Of a stretch of 64,000 nucleotides of DNA, positions 54,778-64,000 are shown in pieces. The translations under genes and the position numbers were made by a program. Source of the stretch: Nodosilinea sp. PGN35 (GTDB lineage Bacteria > Cyanobacteriota > Cyanobacteriia > Phormidesmidales > Phormidesmidaceae); assembly GCF_029109325.1 (NCBI RefSeq), contig NZ_JAQKQJ010000003.1:62001-126000 (forward strand). Reading direction: 5' to 3'. Position 1 is the stretch's first letter, and each line of letters starts with the position of its first letter. The notes beneath the pieces are model-generated. The model searched no databases. It was not told where the DNA came from and worked only from the letters and a program-made list of their open reading frames with translations.

Positions 54778-57456
54778 ATGCAGCCAACCGATCCCGATCA
54801 GTTTACCGCCAAAGCCTGGGACGCCATCGTTGAGGCCCAGGACGTGGCCCGCCGCTGCAAGCATCAATATATGGAGGTGGAGCACGTCATTATTGCCCTG
54901 CTCGACCAGGAGGAAGATGGGCTGGCCCACAAAGTGCTGGCCAAGGCCAACCTCGACAGCGACCTGATTCTCGACGAGCTAGAGACCTTTGCCAAACGCC
55001 AGGCCCGCGTTCGGCCCGGCCTCGACAGCAATTTGTACCTGGGCCAGAGCCTCGATCGCATGCTCGATGGAGCCGAGGCGGCTCGCCAGACCCTCAAAGA
55101 CAAATTTATCTCCGTCGAGCACCTGCTGCTGGGCTTTCAGGAAGACGAGCGCATTGGCCGCAGGCTGCTGCGCGGCTTTAACGTCGAAGGCCCGGAGCTA
55201 ATGGCGGCGGTGCAGGCGGTGCGCGGCAGCCAAAAAGTCACCGACCAAAACCCCGAGTCGCAGTACGAAGCCCTCGACAAGTACGGCATTGATCTCACCC
55301 AGCTGGCCCGCGACGGTCAGCTCGACCCGGTGATTGGCCGCGACGACGAGATTCGCCGGGTGATTCAGGTGCTGTCGCGGCGCACCAAAAATAACCCGGT
55401 GGTGATTGGCGAACCGGGGGTGGGCAAGACGGCGATCGCCGAAGCCCTGGCCCAGCGGATTATCAATGGCGAAGTGCCCGAGTCGCTCAAGGGGCGCACT
55501 CTGATTTCGCTGGACATTGGCGGGCTGATTGCCGGGGCCAAGTTTCGCGGTGAGTTTGAGGAGCGGCTGCGGCTGGTGCTCAAAGAAGTCACCGACTCCG
55601 CCGGGCAAATAGTGCTGTTTATCGACGAGCTGCACACGGTGGTCGGGGCCGGGGCGGGCCAGGGCACCATGGACGCCAGCAACCTGCTCAAGCCCATGCT
55701 GGCCCGAGGTGAGCTGCGCTGCATTGGCGCGACCACCCTAGACGAGTACCGCAAGCACATCGAAAAAGACGCCGCCCTGGAGCGTCGCTTTCAGCAGGTG
55801 TACATCGGCCAGCCCAGCGCCGAAGACACCATCTCCATTCTGCGGGGGCTGAAGAAGCGCTACGAGTCGTACCACGGCGTCGATATTGCCGACAGCGCCC
55901 TGGTGGCGGCGGCGGTGCTCTCCGACCGCTACATCAGCGATCGCTTTTTGCCGGACAAAGCCATCGACCTGGTGGACGAAGCCGCCGCTAAGCTCAAAAT
56001 GGAGATCACCTCCAAACCCGAGGAGCTAGAGGGCATCGAGCGCCGCCTGATGCAGCTGGAGATGGAAAAGCTCTCCCTGGAAGCGGAGAACGGCACGGCC
56101 ACCAAAGCCTCCCGCACCCGGCTCAGCCGCATTGAGGCCGAAATCGCCGAACTCCAGGCCAAGCAGAGCGAGTTCAGCGGCCAGTGGCAGAGCGAAAAGC
56201 AGGCCCTCGACGCCATCCACGCCCTCAAGGAAGAAGAAGACCAGATTCGTCTGCAGATTGAGCAGGCCGAGCGGGCCTACGACCTCAACCGAGCCGCCCA
56301 GCTCAAGTACGGCAGGCTGGAGGCGATTCAGCGCGATCGCGAAGCCTTGGAGGCCCAGCTCGTCGAAGTGCAGGCCCAGGGCAACACCCTGTTGCGCGAG
56401 CAGGTGACCGAGGCCGACATCGCCGAAATCGTCGCCAAGTGGACGGGGATTCCGGTCAACCGGCTGATGGAGTCGGAGCGCCAGAAGCTGCTCCAGCTCG
56501 AAGGCCACCTGCACGAGCGGGTGATCGGCCAGGACGAGGCGGTGGAGGCCGTGGCCGCCGCCATTCGCCGCGCCCGAGCGGGCATGAACGACCAGGGTCG
56601 CCCCCTGGGCTCGTTTCTGTTTATGGGGCCGACCGGGGTGGGCAAAACCGAGCTGGCCCGCGCCCTGGCCGAGTTCCTCTTCGACACCGAGGACGCCCTG
56701 ATTCGCATCGACATGTCGGAGTACATGGAGAAAAATGCCGTGTCGCGGCTGGTGGGGGCACCCCCCGGCTACGTGGGCTACGAAGACGGCGGTCAGCTCT
56801 CCGAGGCGGTGCGCCGTCACCCCTACTCGGTGGTGCTGCTCGACGAGGTGGAAAAAGCCCACCCCGACGTATTTAACATTCTCTTGCAGGTGCTCGACGA
56901 CGGTCGCATTACCGACTCCCAGGGCCACCGGGTCGACTTTCGCAACACCGTGGTGATCATGACCAGCAACCTGGGCAGCGACCACATTCTGGAGCTGGCC
57001 GGGGACGACGATCGCTACGACGAAATGCGTACCCAGGTGCTCAAGGCGCTGCAAAAGCAGTTTCGCCCCGAATTCCTCAACCGGGTGGACGACCTGATCC
57101 TGTTCCACTCCCTGCGCAAGGGCGAGCTGCGTAAGATTGTGGCCCTGCAAATTCGTCGGGTGCAGCGCCGCTTGGCTGACCAGGCGATCGGGCTAGAAAT
57201 TGCCGATGCGGCGATCGACTTCATTGCCGAGAGCGGCTACGACCCGGTGTACGGGGCGCGCCCCCTGAAGCGGGCCATCCAGCGCCTGCTAGAGAACCCG
57301 ATCGCCACCAAAATTCTCGAGACCACCTTTGCCCAGGGCGCGACCATCACAGTGGATTTGCAGGACGGCAGGCTGGCCTTTGACCACCGCGAACCCGCTG
57401 CGGCGGAGGCTCCAGAGGCGGCGGCCGCCAAAGTTGAGTCGGTGGTCGGCGGCTAG
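54778..57456 (+). CDS. clpB: ClpB disaggregase (ClpB2-like)
   Basis: Hsp100 hexameric disaggregase of 892 residues that resolves protein aggregates with DnaK. It has the N domain (1-150), AAA-1 with Walker A GEPGVGKT (about 216-223), a coiled-coil middle domain (about 410-540) and AAA-2 with Walker A GPTGVGKT (about 615-622). No IGF/L loop for ClpP docking is seen, consistent with ClpB rather than ClpC. The N domain is closer to the cyanobacterial ClpB2 type than to ClpB1. A second ClpB starts at 63451. Confidence 0.95.
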   Translation: MQPTDPDQFTAKAWDAIVEAQDVARRCKHQYMEVEHVIIALLDQEEDGLAHKVLAKANLDSDLILDELETFAKRQARVRPGLDSNLYLGQSLDRMLDGAEAARQTLKDKFISVEHLLLGFQEDERIGRRLLRGFNVEGPELMAAVQAVRGSQKVTDQNPESQYEALDKYGIDLTQLARDGQLDPVIGRDDEIRRVIQVLSRRTKNNPVVIGEPGVGKTAIAEALAQRIINGEVPESLKGRTLISLDIGGLIAGAKFRGEFEERLRLVLKEVTDSAGQIVLFIDELHTVVGAGAGQGTMDASNLLKPMLARGELRCIGATTLDEYRKHIEKDAALERRFQQVYIGQPSAEDTISILRGLKKRYESYHGVDIADSALVAAAVLSDRYISDRFLPDKAIDLVDEAAAKLKMEITSKPEELEGIERRLMQLEMEKLSLEAENGTATKASRTRLSRIEAEIAELQAKQSEFSGQWQSEKQALDAIHALKEEEDQIRLQIEQAERAYDLNRAAQLKYGRLEAIQRDREALEAQLVEVQAQGNTLLREQVTEADIAEIVAKWTGIPVNRLMESERQKLLQLEGHLHERVIGQDEAVEAVAAAIRRARAGMNDQGRPLGSFLFMGPTGVGKTELARALAEFLFDTEDALIRIDMSEYMEKNAVSRLVGAPPGYVGYEDGGQLSEAVRRHPYSVVLLDEVEKAHPDVFNILLQVLDDGRITDSQGHRVDFRNTVVIMTSNLGSDHILELAGDDDRYDEMRTQVLKALQKQFRPEFLNRVDDLILFHSLRKGELRKIVALQIRRVQRRLADQAIGLEIADAAIDFIAESGYDPVYGARPLKRAIQRLLENPIATKILETTFAQGATITVDLQDGRLAFDHREPAAAEAPEAAAAKVESVVGG

Positions 57457-57838
57457 GACATCCATAAAGGCATTGAGCCAGGGCTAGTAGACAGCCAAGA
57501 CAGCTATGCCCCAAAGTTTTTTCTTCATCCCCCTCTCTAGGGGGATAGCCTTTGGTGGGATGGGCTTCTGCCCGGAACTGTGAGTGCCTGCCCAATTCAA
57601 GGGCCCGGTGCCATGCCGTCGCTACGGCCAAGTCGTGCTGGGGTGCCAACGGCGGTGCCCCAGCGGCAGGGCTTCGGAAAATTTCTCTCGGAACAAATGA
57701 AATAATTCTGTAACAAATTTGTCAATTTAATTCTTATATCAGGACTTCTTAATGTGATTGGGCCATAATTTTGCTCAACCCTGTAGTGCATTGGTTACGT
57801 CTGCGCTTGAATTCACCCTTTAGCAAAAGGATCTTCCT
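57457..57838. other. Intergenic interval after clpB
   Basis: No gene seen. ATCCCCCTCTCTAGGGGGAT at 57527-57546 is a short palindrome that may act in transcript ending, but it lacks a T-run. The right half is AT-rich and probably holds the DUF4278 promoter. Confidence 0.45.
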
Positions 57839-58024
57839 ATGCAGCTACGTTTTCTTGGTGCCGAATACGATCGCCAGTGGCCCAGTCTAGAAACCCGCGA
57901 CGGCGAAGTGACGGGTAAGTATCGAGGCGTTGCCTGGAGTGCCAAGCACCACAGCCCTACGGTGGCCGCAACTATGCCCGTTACCCTGCGCTTTATGGGC
58001 CGCTCCTACCGGACTCAGGTGTAG
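57839..58024 (+). CDS. DUF4278 family small protein
   Basis: A 61-residue protein of the cyanobacterial DUF4278 family: MQLRFLGAEYDRQWPSLETRDGEVTGKYRGVAWS followed by the short repeat MPVTLRFMGRSYRTQV, which mirrors the N-terminal strand pattern. Function unknown. It has its own strong downstream terminator, so it is probably monocistronic and may be well expressed. Confidence 0.75.
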   Translation: MQLRFLGAEYDRQWPSLETRDGEVTGKYRGVAWSAKHHSPTVAATMPVTLRFMGRSYRTQV

Positions 58025-58061
58025 TTGGCCCAGTTTTGTACCTCTGTTTAGGTTTAGAATG

Positions 58062-58085
58062 CCGGCGTGTCAGCCGGTTTTTTTT
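58062..58085 (+). terminator. Intrinsic terminator after the DUF4278 gene
   Basis: CCGGC and GCCGG with a six-base loop, followed by eight T residues, 38 bases past the stop. Confidence 0.85.
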
Positions 58086-58160
58086 GCCTACGTCTGGGGC
58101 CTTGACCTAGGCCGAACGACGCAGATTTAGCTCCGCTCGGCGGGCAACCGAGGCCGGTCA

Positions 58161-60275
58161 GTGAACACTCTAGGGACAGTTCCTGATCTCTTGGCAGCAA
58201 TGGTTTCTTCCCAACTCCCAATTCCTATTCGTGTTGGTCTACTGCACTCGCTGACCGGCACCATGGCCCTCAGCGAGACTCCCCTGGTGGATGCGGCCCT
58301 GATGGCGATCGCAGAAATCAACCGGGCTGGCGGTGTGCTGGGGCGGCCCCTGGAACCGGTGGTGCGGGACGGCGGTTCAAACCCCGAGCAGTTTGCGGCC
58401 ATGGCCCAGGCGCTCATTGAGGTTGACCAGGTCGCCACTGTCTTTGGCTGCTGGACTTCCCTCAGCCGCAAGGCGGTGCTGCCAGTGTTTGAGGCCCGTC
58501 GGGTGCTGCTGTGGTACCCCATGCAGTACGAAGGGCTAGAGCAGTCGCCCTGGATTTTCTACAGCGGCTCTTGCCCCAACCAGCAGGTTGAACCTGCCCT
58601 TGAGTGGCTGCTGGCCCAGGGCAAGCGGCGCATCTACCTGCTGGGGTCAGACTATGTGTTTCCTCGGGTGGCCAACAAAATCCTCAAGGGGCAGCTGCAC
58701 CACCACCAGGCGATCTTGGCTGGGGAGGCCTACGTGCCCCTGGGGATGACTGAGTTTGAGGCCGTGCTGCAAGACCTGAAGCGGGTGCGCCCCGACGCGG
58801 TCTTTAGCACCCTCAACGGCGACAGCAACCTGGCTTTTTATCAGCAGTTTGAGGCGGTGGGGCTGAGGGCGAGCCAGCTGCCGATTATGGCCATGAGCGT
58901 GGCTGAGGCCGAGCTGCAGCGCATTGGCCCCGCCGCCGCTGGGCACTACGCCTGCTGGAGCTATTTCCAAAGTTTAGAAACCGCTGCCAACCGGCGCTTT
59001 GTGGCCAACTTTAAACAGCGCTACGGGGCCGATCGCGTCACCAGCGACCCCATCCAGACCGCCTACACCCAGGTTTACCGGTGGCGGCAGGCGGTGGAGC
59101 GGGCCCAGACGGTGACCGGTGAGGCGGTGCGGGCGGCGGCCTATGGTCAGGGCTGGCGATCGCCCAGCGGTGAGGTCTGCTGCGAAACCAACCATCACCT
59201 GCAAAAAGAGTGCCACATTGGCCAGGCCCAGACCGACGGCCAGTTTCGCATTGTGCACTCCAGCGCGGGGCGGCTGTATCCCCTGCCCTGGCTGGGGGTG
59301 GAGGCGGAGTCTTTTCCCGCCGCCGATGTGGTAGTTGAAATGCTGGGGGAGGTCTCCCGCTGCGTGCAGTACAGCTGGGAACTAGAGGAGCAGTCGCGCC
59401 GTTTGGAGGACACCATGGCCCAGCTGCGCCGGGAGGTGAGCCAGCGCCAGCAGACTGAGGCCGCCCTCACCGCCGCCAATGCCGAAATCACCAGCCTCAA
59501 CCAGGCCCTTCAGATCGACAACAGCCGCATGAGCGCCGAGCTGAGCGTGGCTCGCCAGCTCCAGCAGATGATCTTGCCCAAGCCGGAGGAACTGGCGGCG
59601 ATCGCCCCCCTGGACATCGCCGGGTTTATGGAAGCCGCCGAGGAGGTGGGGGGCGACTACTACGACATTGTGCAAGACAGCGGCAGCCTGGTCACCATTG
59701 GCATTGGCGATGTCACCGGCCACGGCCTGGAGAGCGGCGTGCTCATGATCATGGCCCAGACAGCGGTGCGTATGCTGCGAGCGCTGAACGTCGCCGACCC
59801 GACCACGGCCTTTAGCGCCCTCAACCAGGTGGTGTACCACAATCGCCTGCGCATGAGTTCCTTTCGCAACCTGTCGCTGGCGCTGATTGACTATCGCGAC
59901 GGTCAACTCTCCATCAGTGGCCAGCACGAGGAGGTGATTGTGCTACGGGCCAGCGGCACCGTCGAGCGCATTGACACCTTCGATCTGGGCTACCCGGTGG
60001 GTCTGGTGGAAGATATCTCGGCGTTTATTGACCAGCAGCACATTGAGCTGGGGGTGGGCGACACCGTTGTGCTCTACACTGACGGCATTACCGAAGCGGA
60101 GAACTGCGATCGCCAGTTCTACGGTCTAGAGCGCCTCATTCAGGTGGCGCAGCAGCACTCAATCCAGTCGGCCCAGGCCATACGTGCCGCCATCATGGCC
60201 GATGTCCGCGCCCACATCGGCGACCACACCATCTACGACGACATTACCCTGGTGGTACTCAAGCGCAGGGGTTAG
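58161..60275 (+). CDS. UrtA/AmiC-like ligand-binding domain fused to PP2C phosphatase
   Basis: A 704-residue sensor. Residues about 20-385 resemble the urea/amide-binding proteins UrtA and AmiC (LLHSLTGTMALSETPLVDAALMAIAEINRAGGVLGRPLEP, GCWTSLSRKAVLPVF, LLWYPMQYEGLEQSPWIFYSG). A coiled coil (about 400-465) leads to a SpoIIE/RsbU-type PP2C domain (about 470-704) with LQQMILPKP, the metal-binding EEVGGDYYDI and IGDVTGHGLESG, LYTDGITEAEN and the final DDITLVVLK. There is no signal peptide or membrane segment, so ligand and phosphatase act in the cytoplasm. The start may instead be the ATG at 58200. No anti-sigma partner is adjacent. Confidence 0.88.
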   Translation: MNTLGTVPDLLAAMVSSQLPIPIRVGLLHSLTGTMALSETPLVDAALMAIAEINRAGGVLGRPLEPVVRDGGSNPEQFAAMAQALIEVDQVATVFGCWTSLSRKAVLPVFEARRVLLWYPMQYEGLEQSPWIFYSGSCPNQQVEPALEWLLAQGKRRIYLLGSDYVFPRVANKILKGQLHHHQAILAGEAYVPLGMTEFEAVLQDLKRVRPDAVFSTLNGDSNLAFYQQFEAVGLRASQLPIMAMSVAEAELQRIGPAAAGHYACWSYFQSLETAANRRFVANFKQRYGADRVTSDPIQTAYTQVYRWRQAVERAQTVTGEAVRAAAYGQGWRSPSGEVCCETNHHLQKECHIGQAQTDGQFRIVHSSAGRLYPLPWLGVEAESFPAADVVVEMLGEVSRCVQYSWELEEQSRRLEDTMAQLRREVSQRQQTEAALTAANAEITSLNQALQIDNSRMSAELSVARQLQQMILPKPEELAAIAPLDIAGFMEAAEEVGGDYYDIVQDSGSLVTIGIGDVTGHGLESGVLMIMAQTAVRMLRALNVADPTTAFSALNQVVYHNRLRMSSFRNLSLALIDYRDGQLSISGQHEEVIVLRASGTVERIDTFDLGYPVGLVEDISAFIDQQHIELGVGDTVVLYTDGITEAENCDRQFYGLERLIQVAQQHSIQSAQAIRAAIMADVRAHIGDHTIYDDITLVVLKRRG

Positions 60276-60371
60276 CCCCCTTTCTGCCGTCAATCTCCAA
60301 CGGTGGGCGGCAGAACCTTCCCCCTAGCCTTTAAGCTAGAGAATGCAACTGCTTCGCCCCCTTGTGTAGTT

Positions 60372-62474
60372 ATGAAACGTCTTTTTCGCGCCGTTACGGC
60401 TCCGCTGCTGGCCTCTACTCTGCTGGCGGGGTCTGTGCCCTGGCCCATCGGCAACGCCCGCGCCCAAGAGTCGGTGTCGCCCCGCGTCGCCCAGCTGCCC
60501 CGCACCCCAGACCAGGTGGTGGAGTGCGAGCTGCTGATTGTCGGCGGCGGCCTGGCCGGTACCGCAGCGGCCTACGAGAGCCTGCTGATGGGCCACACCG
60601 TCTGCATGACTGAGCTGACCGACTGGGTGGGCGGGCAAATTTCCTCCCAGGGCACCACGGCCCTCGACGAATCGCGGGAGCAGCGCAACCAGCTGTTTTA
60701 CTCGCGGGGGTACAAAGAACTGCGCGATCGCGTCGAGCAGAAGTACGGCGAACTCAACCCCGGCCAGTGCTGGGTGAGCGCCACCTGCTTTATGCCCGCC
60801 GACGCCAACGCCATTCTGATGGAGATGCTGGCTGAGGCCGAGCGCCAGGGCCGGGGCGAGCTGAAGTGGTTTCCCAACACCGTGGTCAAAGATCTGGGGC
60901 TCAACGCCGATGGCACCCACATCGACGAGGTGGTCGCCATTCGCCACAGCCCGGCCCCCGGCACCGCCCCCCTCAACACCGACTTTCTCTCTGAGATCAT
61001 CGAAGACGCCTACACCTACGCCGACTCGCCCCGCCTGGCGAAGGAGATTATTCAGTTTGTGCCCGCTGGCATTGTGCCCAAGCGCGGCGAGGGCGATGTG
61101 GCGCGTCGGGTGGACTGGTTTGTGGTCGAGGCCACCGAGACCGGCGAGCTGATCGTGCTGGCGGATGTGCCCTACGAGCTGGGGCTCGATCCGCGCTCTC
61201 CCCTCAACCCCTCCTCCCCGGTGACGGAGCGCGACCCCTACTGCACCCAGGGCTTTACCTACACCTTTGCCATGGAGCGCACCGCCGAGCCCCAGACCTT
61301 TGATGTGCCTGAGTTTTACTCGATCTACGAGCCCTACTACAGCTGGGAGCGCGAGCGCGATCAGCTCCGCACCCCCCAGGATCACTTCGACTTTGTGTTT
61401 ACCTACCGTCGCCTGTGGAGTGAGCACCCCCGCCGCACCGGGGAGCGCATCTTTGGCGCACCCCGCCCGGTGCCCGGCGACATTTCCATGCAGAACTGGA
61501 CCTGGGGCAACGACTACCGCCCCGGCACCAGCCGCGACAACCTGATTCTCACCGAAGACCAGCTGCGGGAGAGCGGTCAGCTCGATCCGGGCGGCTGGCT
61601 GGGGGGGCTGCGCACCGACACCCTGCGCCGGGGCGAAGAAAATGCGATCGGCTATTTCTACTGGCTGACCACCGGCACCACCGACTCCCAGATCGATGAC
61701 TCGTGGAAAGAACCCGAACCCTACAACATCTATTTGCAGGGGCTCGACTCTCCCATGAACACCGCCCACGGTCTGTCGAAGTACCCCTACATTCGCGAGG
61801 CGCGACGGATTATTGGGCGGCCCTCCTACGGCTATGAAAGCGGCTTTATGATCAGCGAAATCGACTTTTCGTGGAATGACTTTACTTCCGAGTTTTACCA
61901 GCAAAATTTGGACGAAGTCACCTACACCTCGATGCGGCGCTTTCTGGCGGGCCTGGGCACGATCGATACCTTTACGCCCGATGCCGACCCCAATACGTTC
62001 CCCATTCGGGGGCGATCGCGCCTCTACCCCGACACCGTGGGCATTGCCCAGTACGCCATCGACTTTCACCCCTGCATGCGCGACTACCCCGCCGAGGCCC
62101 CCGGCAACATTGAGCGCCCCGGCGTGCGCCAGGCCCACGGCCAGGCCTACCCCGCCCAAATTCCCCTGCGAGCGATGATTCCCCAACGGGTCGACAACAT
62201 GCTGGTGGCCAGCAAGAGCATTGCCGCCAGCACCATCGCCGCCGCCGCCTACCGGGTGCACTCCTTTGAGTGGTCGGTGGGGGCCGCCGCTGCCCACACC
62301 ATCGATTTCTCGCTGCGTAACGGGGTACTGCCCTACGAAATGGTGGACAACCTGCCCAGCTACGAGCCGCTGCTCGACCAGCTGCGGGCCGAGCTAGACG
62401 CCAGCGGCAACCCGACGAAGTTTCCCAACACGTCGATCTTCAACGAAGACTGGGGCAACTGGCGACCCTGGTAG
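60372..62474 (+). CDS. Exported FAD-dependent oxidoreductase
   Basis: A flavoprotein of 700 residues with a signal peptide (MKRLFRAVTAPLLASTLLAG..., cleavage near ARAQ), so it probably acts in the periplasm. The dinucleotide-binding motif LLIVGGGLAGTAAAYESL is at about 55-72, and the C-terminal FAD segment MLVASKSIAASTIAAAAYRVHSFEWSVGAAA near 610-640 fits FAD_oxidored (PF12831) proteins. The substrate is unknown. The ATG at 60372 places the basic signal start correctly; an upstream start would add 23 non-conserved residues. A strong terminator follows. Confidence 0.85.
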   Translation: MKRLFRAVTAPLLASTLLAGSVPWPIGNARAQESVSPRVAQLPRTPDQVVECELLIVGGGLAGTAAAYESLLMGHTVCMTELTDWVGGQISSQGTTALDESREQRNQLFYSRGYKELRDRVEQKYGELNPGQCWVSATCFMPADANAILMEMLAEAERQGRGELKWFPNTVVKDLGLNADGTHIDEVVAIRHSPAPGTAPLNTDFLSEIIEDAYTYADSPRLAKEIIQFVPAGIVPKRGEGDVARRVDWFVVEATETGELIVLADVPYELGLDPRSPLNPSSPVTERDPYCTQGFTYTFAMERTAEPQTFDVPEFYSIYEPYYSWERERDQLRTPQDHFDFVFTYRRLWSEHPRRTGERIFGAPRPVPGDISMQNWTWGNDYRPGTSRDNLILTEDQLRESGQLDPGGWLGGLRTDTLRRGEENAIGYFYWLTTGTTDSQIDDSWKEPEPYNIYLQGLDSPMNTAHGLSKYPYIREARRIIGRPSYGYESGFMISEIDFSWNDFTSEFYQQNLDEVTYTSMRRFLAGLGTIDTFTPDADPNTFPIRGRSRLYPDTVGIAQYAIDFHPCMRDYPAEAPGNIERPGVRQAHGQAYPAQIPLRAMIPQRVDNMLVASKSIAASTIAAAAYRVHSFEWSVGAAAAHTIDFSLRNGVLPYEMVDNLPSYEPLLDQLRAELDASGNPTKFPNTSIFNEDWGNWRPW

Positions 62475-62502
62475 GCGATCGCGCCACCGGTCAACCAAAG
62501 TA

Positions 62503-62524
62503 GGGGCAAACGGTCGTTTGCCCC
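62503..62524. repeat. GGGGCAAACG palindrome
   Basis: GGGGCAAACG-GT-CGTTTGCCCC is a perfect palindrome with a two-base centre, 29 bases after the oxidoreductase stop. This sequence type is a common dispersed repeat. Confidence 0.6.
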
Positions 62525-62597
62525 CACGAGAGACGTTGCAGGTTAGATTCGTACCTGTGTCCAGCAACGCCGACGACACCAATCGGCACTGCTCAAT

Positions 62598-62638
62598 AGG
62601 GTTCAGGATCGCTCAAGATCCTGAACCCTGCTGTTTTT
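62598..62638 (+). terminator. Intrinsic terminator after the FAD oxidoreductase
   Basis: A 13-bp perfect stem (AGGGTTCAGGATC / GATCCTGAACCCT) with a six-base loop, then GCTG and five T residues. Confidence 0.85.
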
Positions 62639-62692
62639 GAGAACCTGTAGTCCTACGTATAAAATTAGAAATCGAGACCTGGGGTTTGAACT

Positions 62693-63331
62693 ATGGTGCA
62701 GACTATCGCCGCAAACACAGCAACCCTGCACGATCTCAAACAGGCTTTGGGGCTACAGCAATCCCTAGATCCAGATTTTTTCCCTGAGTGGCAGCAAGAA
62801 ATAGCCGACCTAAGCGAGGCCGACCAGCACCTGCTCGATCGCGTCAAAGCCAATTTCACGGCTTTAATGGAAGATCCACCAATGCTAGAAAACAGCGTCA
62901 AGATGGTGGTACTGTCTCCCCTGCTTGATTTAGCTGGGTTCTACCAAAAGCCCTTTCGTATTGAAACTGAAACCAGCATTGATTTAGAGCTCAAGGATGA
63001 CGACACCGTGATTCGTGGCCGCATTGATGTGCTGGTCTTGAAGGAGCAGTTTTGGCTGTTGGTGATTGAATCTAAACGCAGCGATTTTGCGGTTACACGC
63101 GCTATTCCCCAGGCTCTGGCCTACATGTTGAGCAATCCAAGCCTGGCTCGACCCACTTTTGGCTTAATTACCAACGGTAACGAGTTTCTATTTCTTAAGG
63201 CGACTCGGCAGCCCACAGCCCAGTACGCTAACTCTCGGCTGTTTTCATTGGTGAATCCCAACAACGATCTTTACGCTGTGCTGCAAGTTCTCAAGCAGTG
63301 GGGTTTACAGGTCTTAGACGCCGAAAGTTAA
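62693..63331 (+). CDS. Type I restriction HsdR N-terminal domain protein
   Basis: A 212-residue protein resembling the N-terminal nuclease part of HsdR without helicase or specificity parts. RIETETSIDLELKDDDTVIRGRIDVLVLKEQFWLLVIESKRSDFAVTRAIPQAL (about 84-140) holds the PD-(D/E)xK residues: the Asp of GRIDVLV and the Glu and Lys of VIESKRS. No hsdM or hsdS is nearby, so it is not a type I system; such standalone proteins are frequent in cyanobacteria and of unknown role. It is homologous to the fragment at 22791. Confidence 0.8.
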   Translation: MVQTIAANTATLHDLKQALGLQQSLDPDFFPEWQQEIADLSEADQHLLDRVKANFTALMEDPPMLENSVKMVVLSPLLDLAGFYQKPFRIETETSIDLELKDDDTVIRGRIDVLVLKEQFWLLVIESKRSDFAVTRAIPQALAYMLSNPSLARPTFGLITNGNEFLFLKATRQPTAQYANSRLFSLVNPNNDLYAVLQVLKQWGLQVLDAES

Positions 63332-63450
63332 GTCAAAGACGGCAACCCGCCTGAGAACAATCGTGAACACCGATCCTGCTGGGCGGGCCACTCTTCCTAC
63401 AATGCAACCATACAGAGATTTTATGGAGTAACCCCGGGAGAGCGGAGCCT

Positions 63451-64000
63451 ATGCAACCCACCCAGAATTTGTTTACCGAAAAAGCCTGGGACGCCATTGT
63501 GCGATCGCAGGATATTGCCAAGCAGTCCCAGCAGCAGCAGATCGAGAGCGACCACCTGATGCTGGCGCTGCTCGACCAGGACGGCCTGGCCAGCAGCATC
63601 TTTGCCAAGCTCGGCGTGAGCGGCCAAACCCTGCGCGATCGCACCGAAGGCTTTATCAACGGCCAGCCCAAGGTGTCTGGGTCAGGCTCATCGGTGTATC
63701 TGGGCAAATCCCTCGATACCCTGCTCGATCGCGCCGATCGATACAAAAAAGATTACGGTGACGAGTATATTTCCATTGAGCACCTGATTCTGGCCTACCC
63801 CGGCGACAGCCGCTTCGGCAAAACCCTGTTTCAAGATTTGGGCCTGAGCGAAGCTAAGCTCAAGCAGGTGATCCAAGACATTCGAGGCACCCAAAAAGTG
63901 ACCGACCAGAACCCTGAAGGCAAGTACCAATCCCTAGAGAAATACGGGCGCGACCTGACCGATGCCGCCCGCCGGGGCAAACTCGACCCGGTGATTGGCC
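63451..64000 (+). CDS. clpB: ClpB disaggregase (ClpB1-like), 3'-partial
   Basis: The first 183 codons of a second ClpB, cut by the window end. The N domain (1-145, [51 protein letters not shown]) and the linker to AAA-1 ([35 protein letters not shown]) are complete. The N domain is closer to the cyanobacterial ClpB1, the heat-inducible form, than the paralogue at 54778. GGGAGAGCGGAG precedes the ATG. No CIRCE element was seen upstream. Confidence 0.93.
   Translation, partial: MQPTQNLFTEKAWDAIVRSQDIAKQSQQQQIESDHLMLALLDQDGLASSIFAKLGVSGQTLRDRTEGFINGQPKVSGSGSSVYLGKSLDTLLDRADRYKKDYGDEYISIEHLILAYPGDSRFGKTLFQDLGLSEAKLKQVIQDIRGTQKVTDQNPEGKYQSLEKYGRDLTDAARRGKLDPVIG

Noticed and set aside
57527..57546. 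Palindrome after clpB as an intrinsic terminator
   Set aside because: No T-run follows the stem, so it is not called as a terminator.
60336..62297. 653-codon frame antisense to the FAD oxidoreductase gene
   Set aside because: No start context or motif, and the opposite strand encodes a clear flavoprotein with a signal peptide.

Overview
The window is a contiguous piece of chromosome from a GC-rich cyanobacterium, probably a filamentous Leptolyngbya/Phormidium/Nodosilinea-type organism. The evidence is the dense scatter of the HIP1 octamer GCGATCGC across both strands, a SufR-controlled suf operon joined to the ferredoxin:thioredoxin reductase catalytic subunit, Vipp1/IM30, the CcsA cytochrome c assembly protein, an ABA4-like protein and many cyanobacterial DUF families (DUF3177, DUF3288, DUF3172, DUF3352, DUF4278). 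There is no rRNA, CRISPR array, prophage or intact insertion sequence. One tRNA, Leu(CAA), is present.

Layout. 1-9.7 kb: an MFS transporter cut by the left edge, small conserved proteins, then a minus-strand run of glmU, an FTR1 iron permease, gamma-glutamyltransferase, a Uma2 nuclease, DUF3288, mnmA and a metal-type MerR regulator with a recognisable MerR promoter. 9.8-19.2 kb: DUF3105 protein, a two-domain ArsA/Get3-like ATPase, a response regulator, an MscS channel, ccsA, DUF3352 and DUF3172 proteins. 19.5-28.2 kb: a photolyase/cryptochrome-like protein, a GH10 xylanase and a GH1 beta-glucosidase flanking a lower-GC accessory patch (short HsdR-N-like fragment, low-GC alpha/beta hydrolase, YaaW-like protein), and a site-2 protease with CBS domains. 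28.7-30.8 kb: orphan ParA, an SMR/EamA-like protein, and an M48 peptidase whose 3' end runs into tRNA-Leu. 30.9-37.7 kb: the Fe-S assembly locus sufS-sufD-sufC-sufB-ftrC, divergent from sufR, with two perfect SufR operator sites between ftrC and sufR. 37.8-50.7 kb: a sodium:solute symporter, Vipp1, a GAF-GGDEF protein, an aminotransferase, a response regulator, uvrC, an ABA4-like protein and a peptide ABC transporter pair (SBP and DppB-type permease). 51.2-64 kb: a signalling and stress segment with an RsbQ-like hydrolase/PAS-GAF-GGDEF/pentapeptide-membrane operon, clpB2-like, a DUF4278 protein, an unusual UrtA/AmiC-like ligand-binding domain fused to a PP2C phosphatase, a secreted FAD oxidoreductase, a type I restriction HsdR-N-like protein and the start of a second clpB.

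How it fits together. The clearest functional unit is the suf locus, where Fe-S status read by SufR would control cluster assembly and probably the Fe-S enzyme FtrC. The signalling genes from 51 to 60 kb couple small-molecule sensing modules to c-di-GMP and serine-phosphatase outputs. The intergenic regions carry several dispersed palindromic repeat families. These include a MITE-like element of about 105-110 bp with two full copies and one half copy, and a nested 141-bp palindrome. The strongest candidates for new biology are the cytoplasmic ligand-binding/PP2C fusion and the RsbQ-PAS-GGDEF operon.
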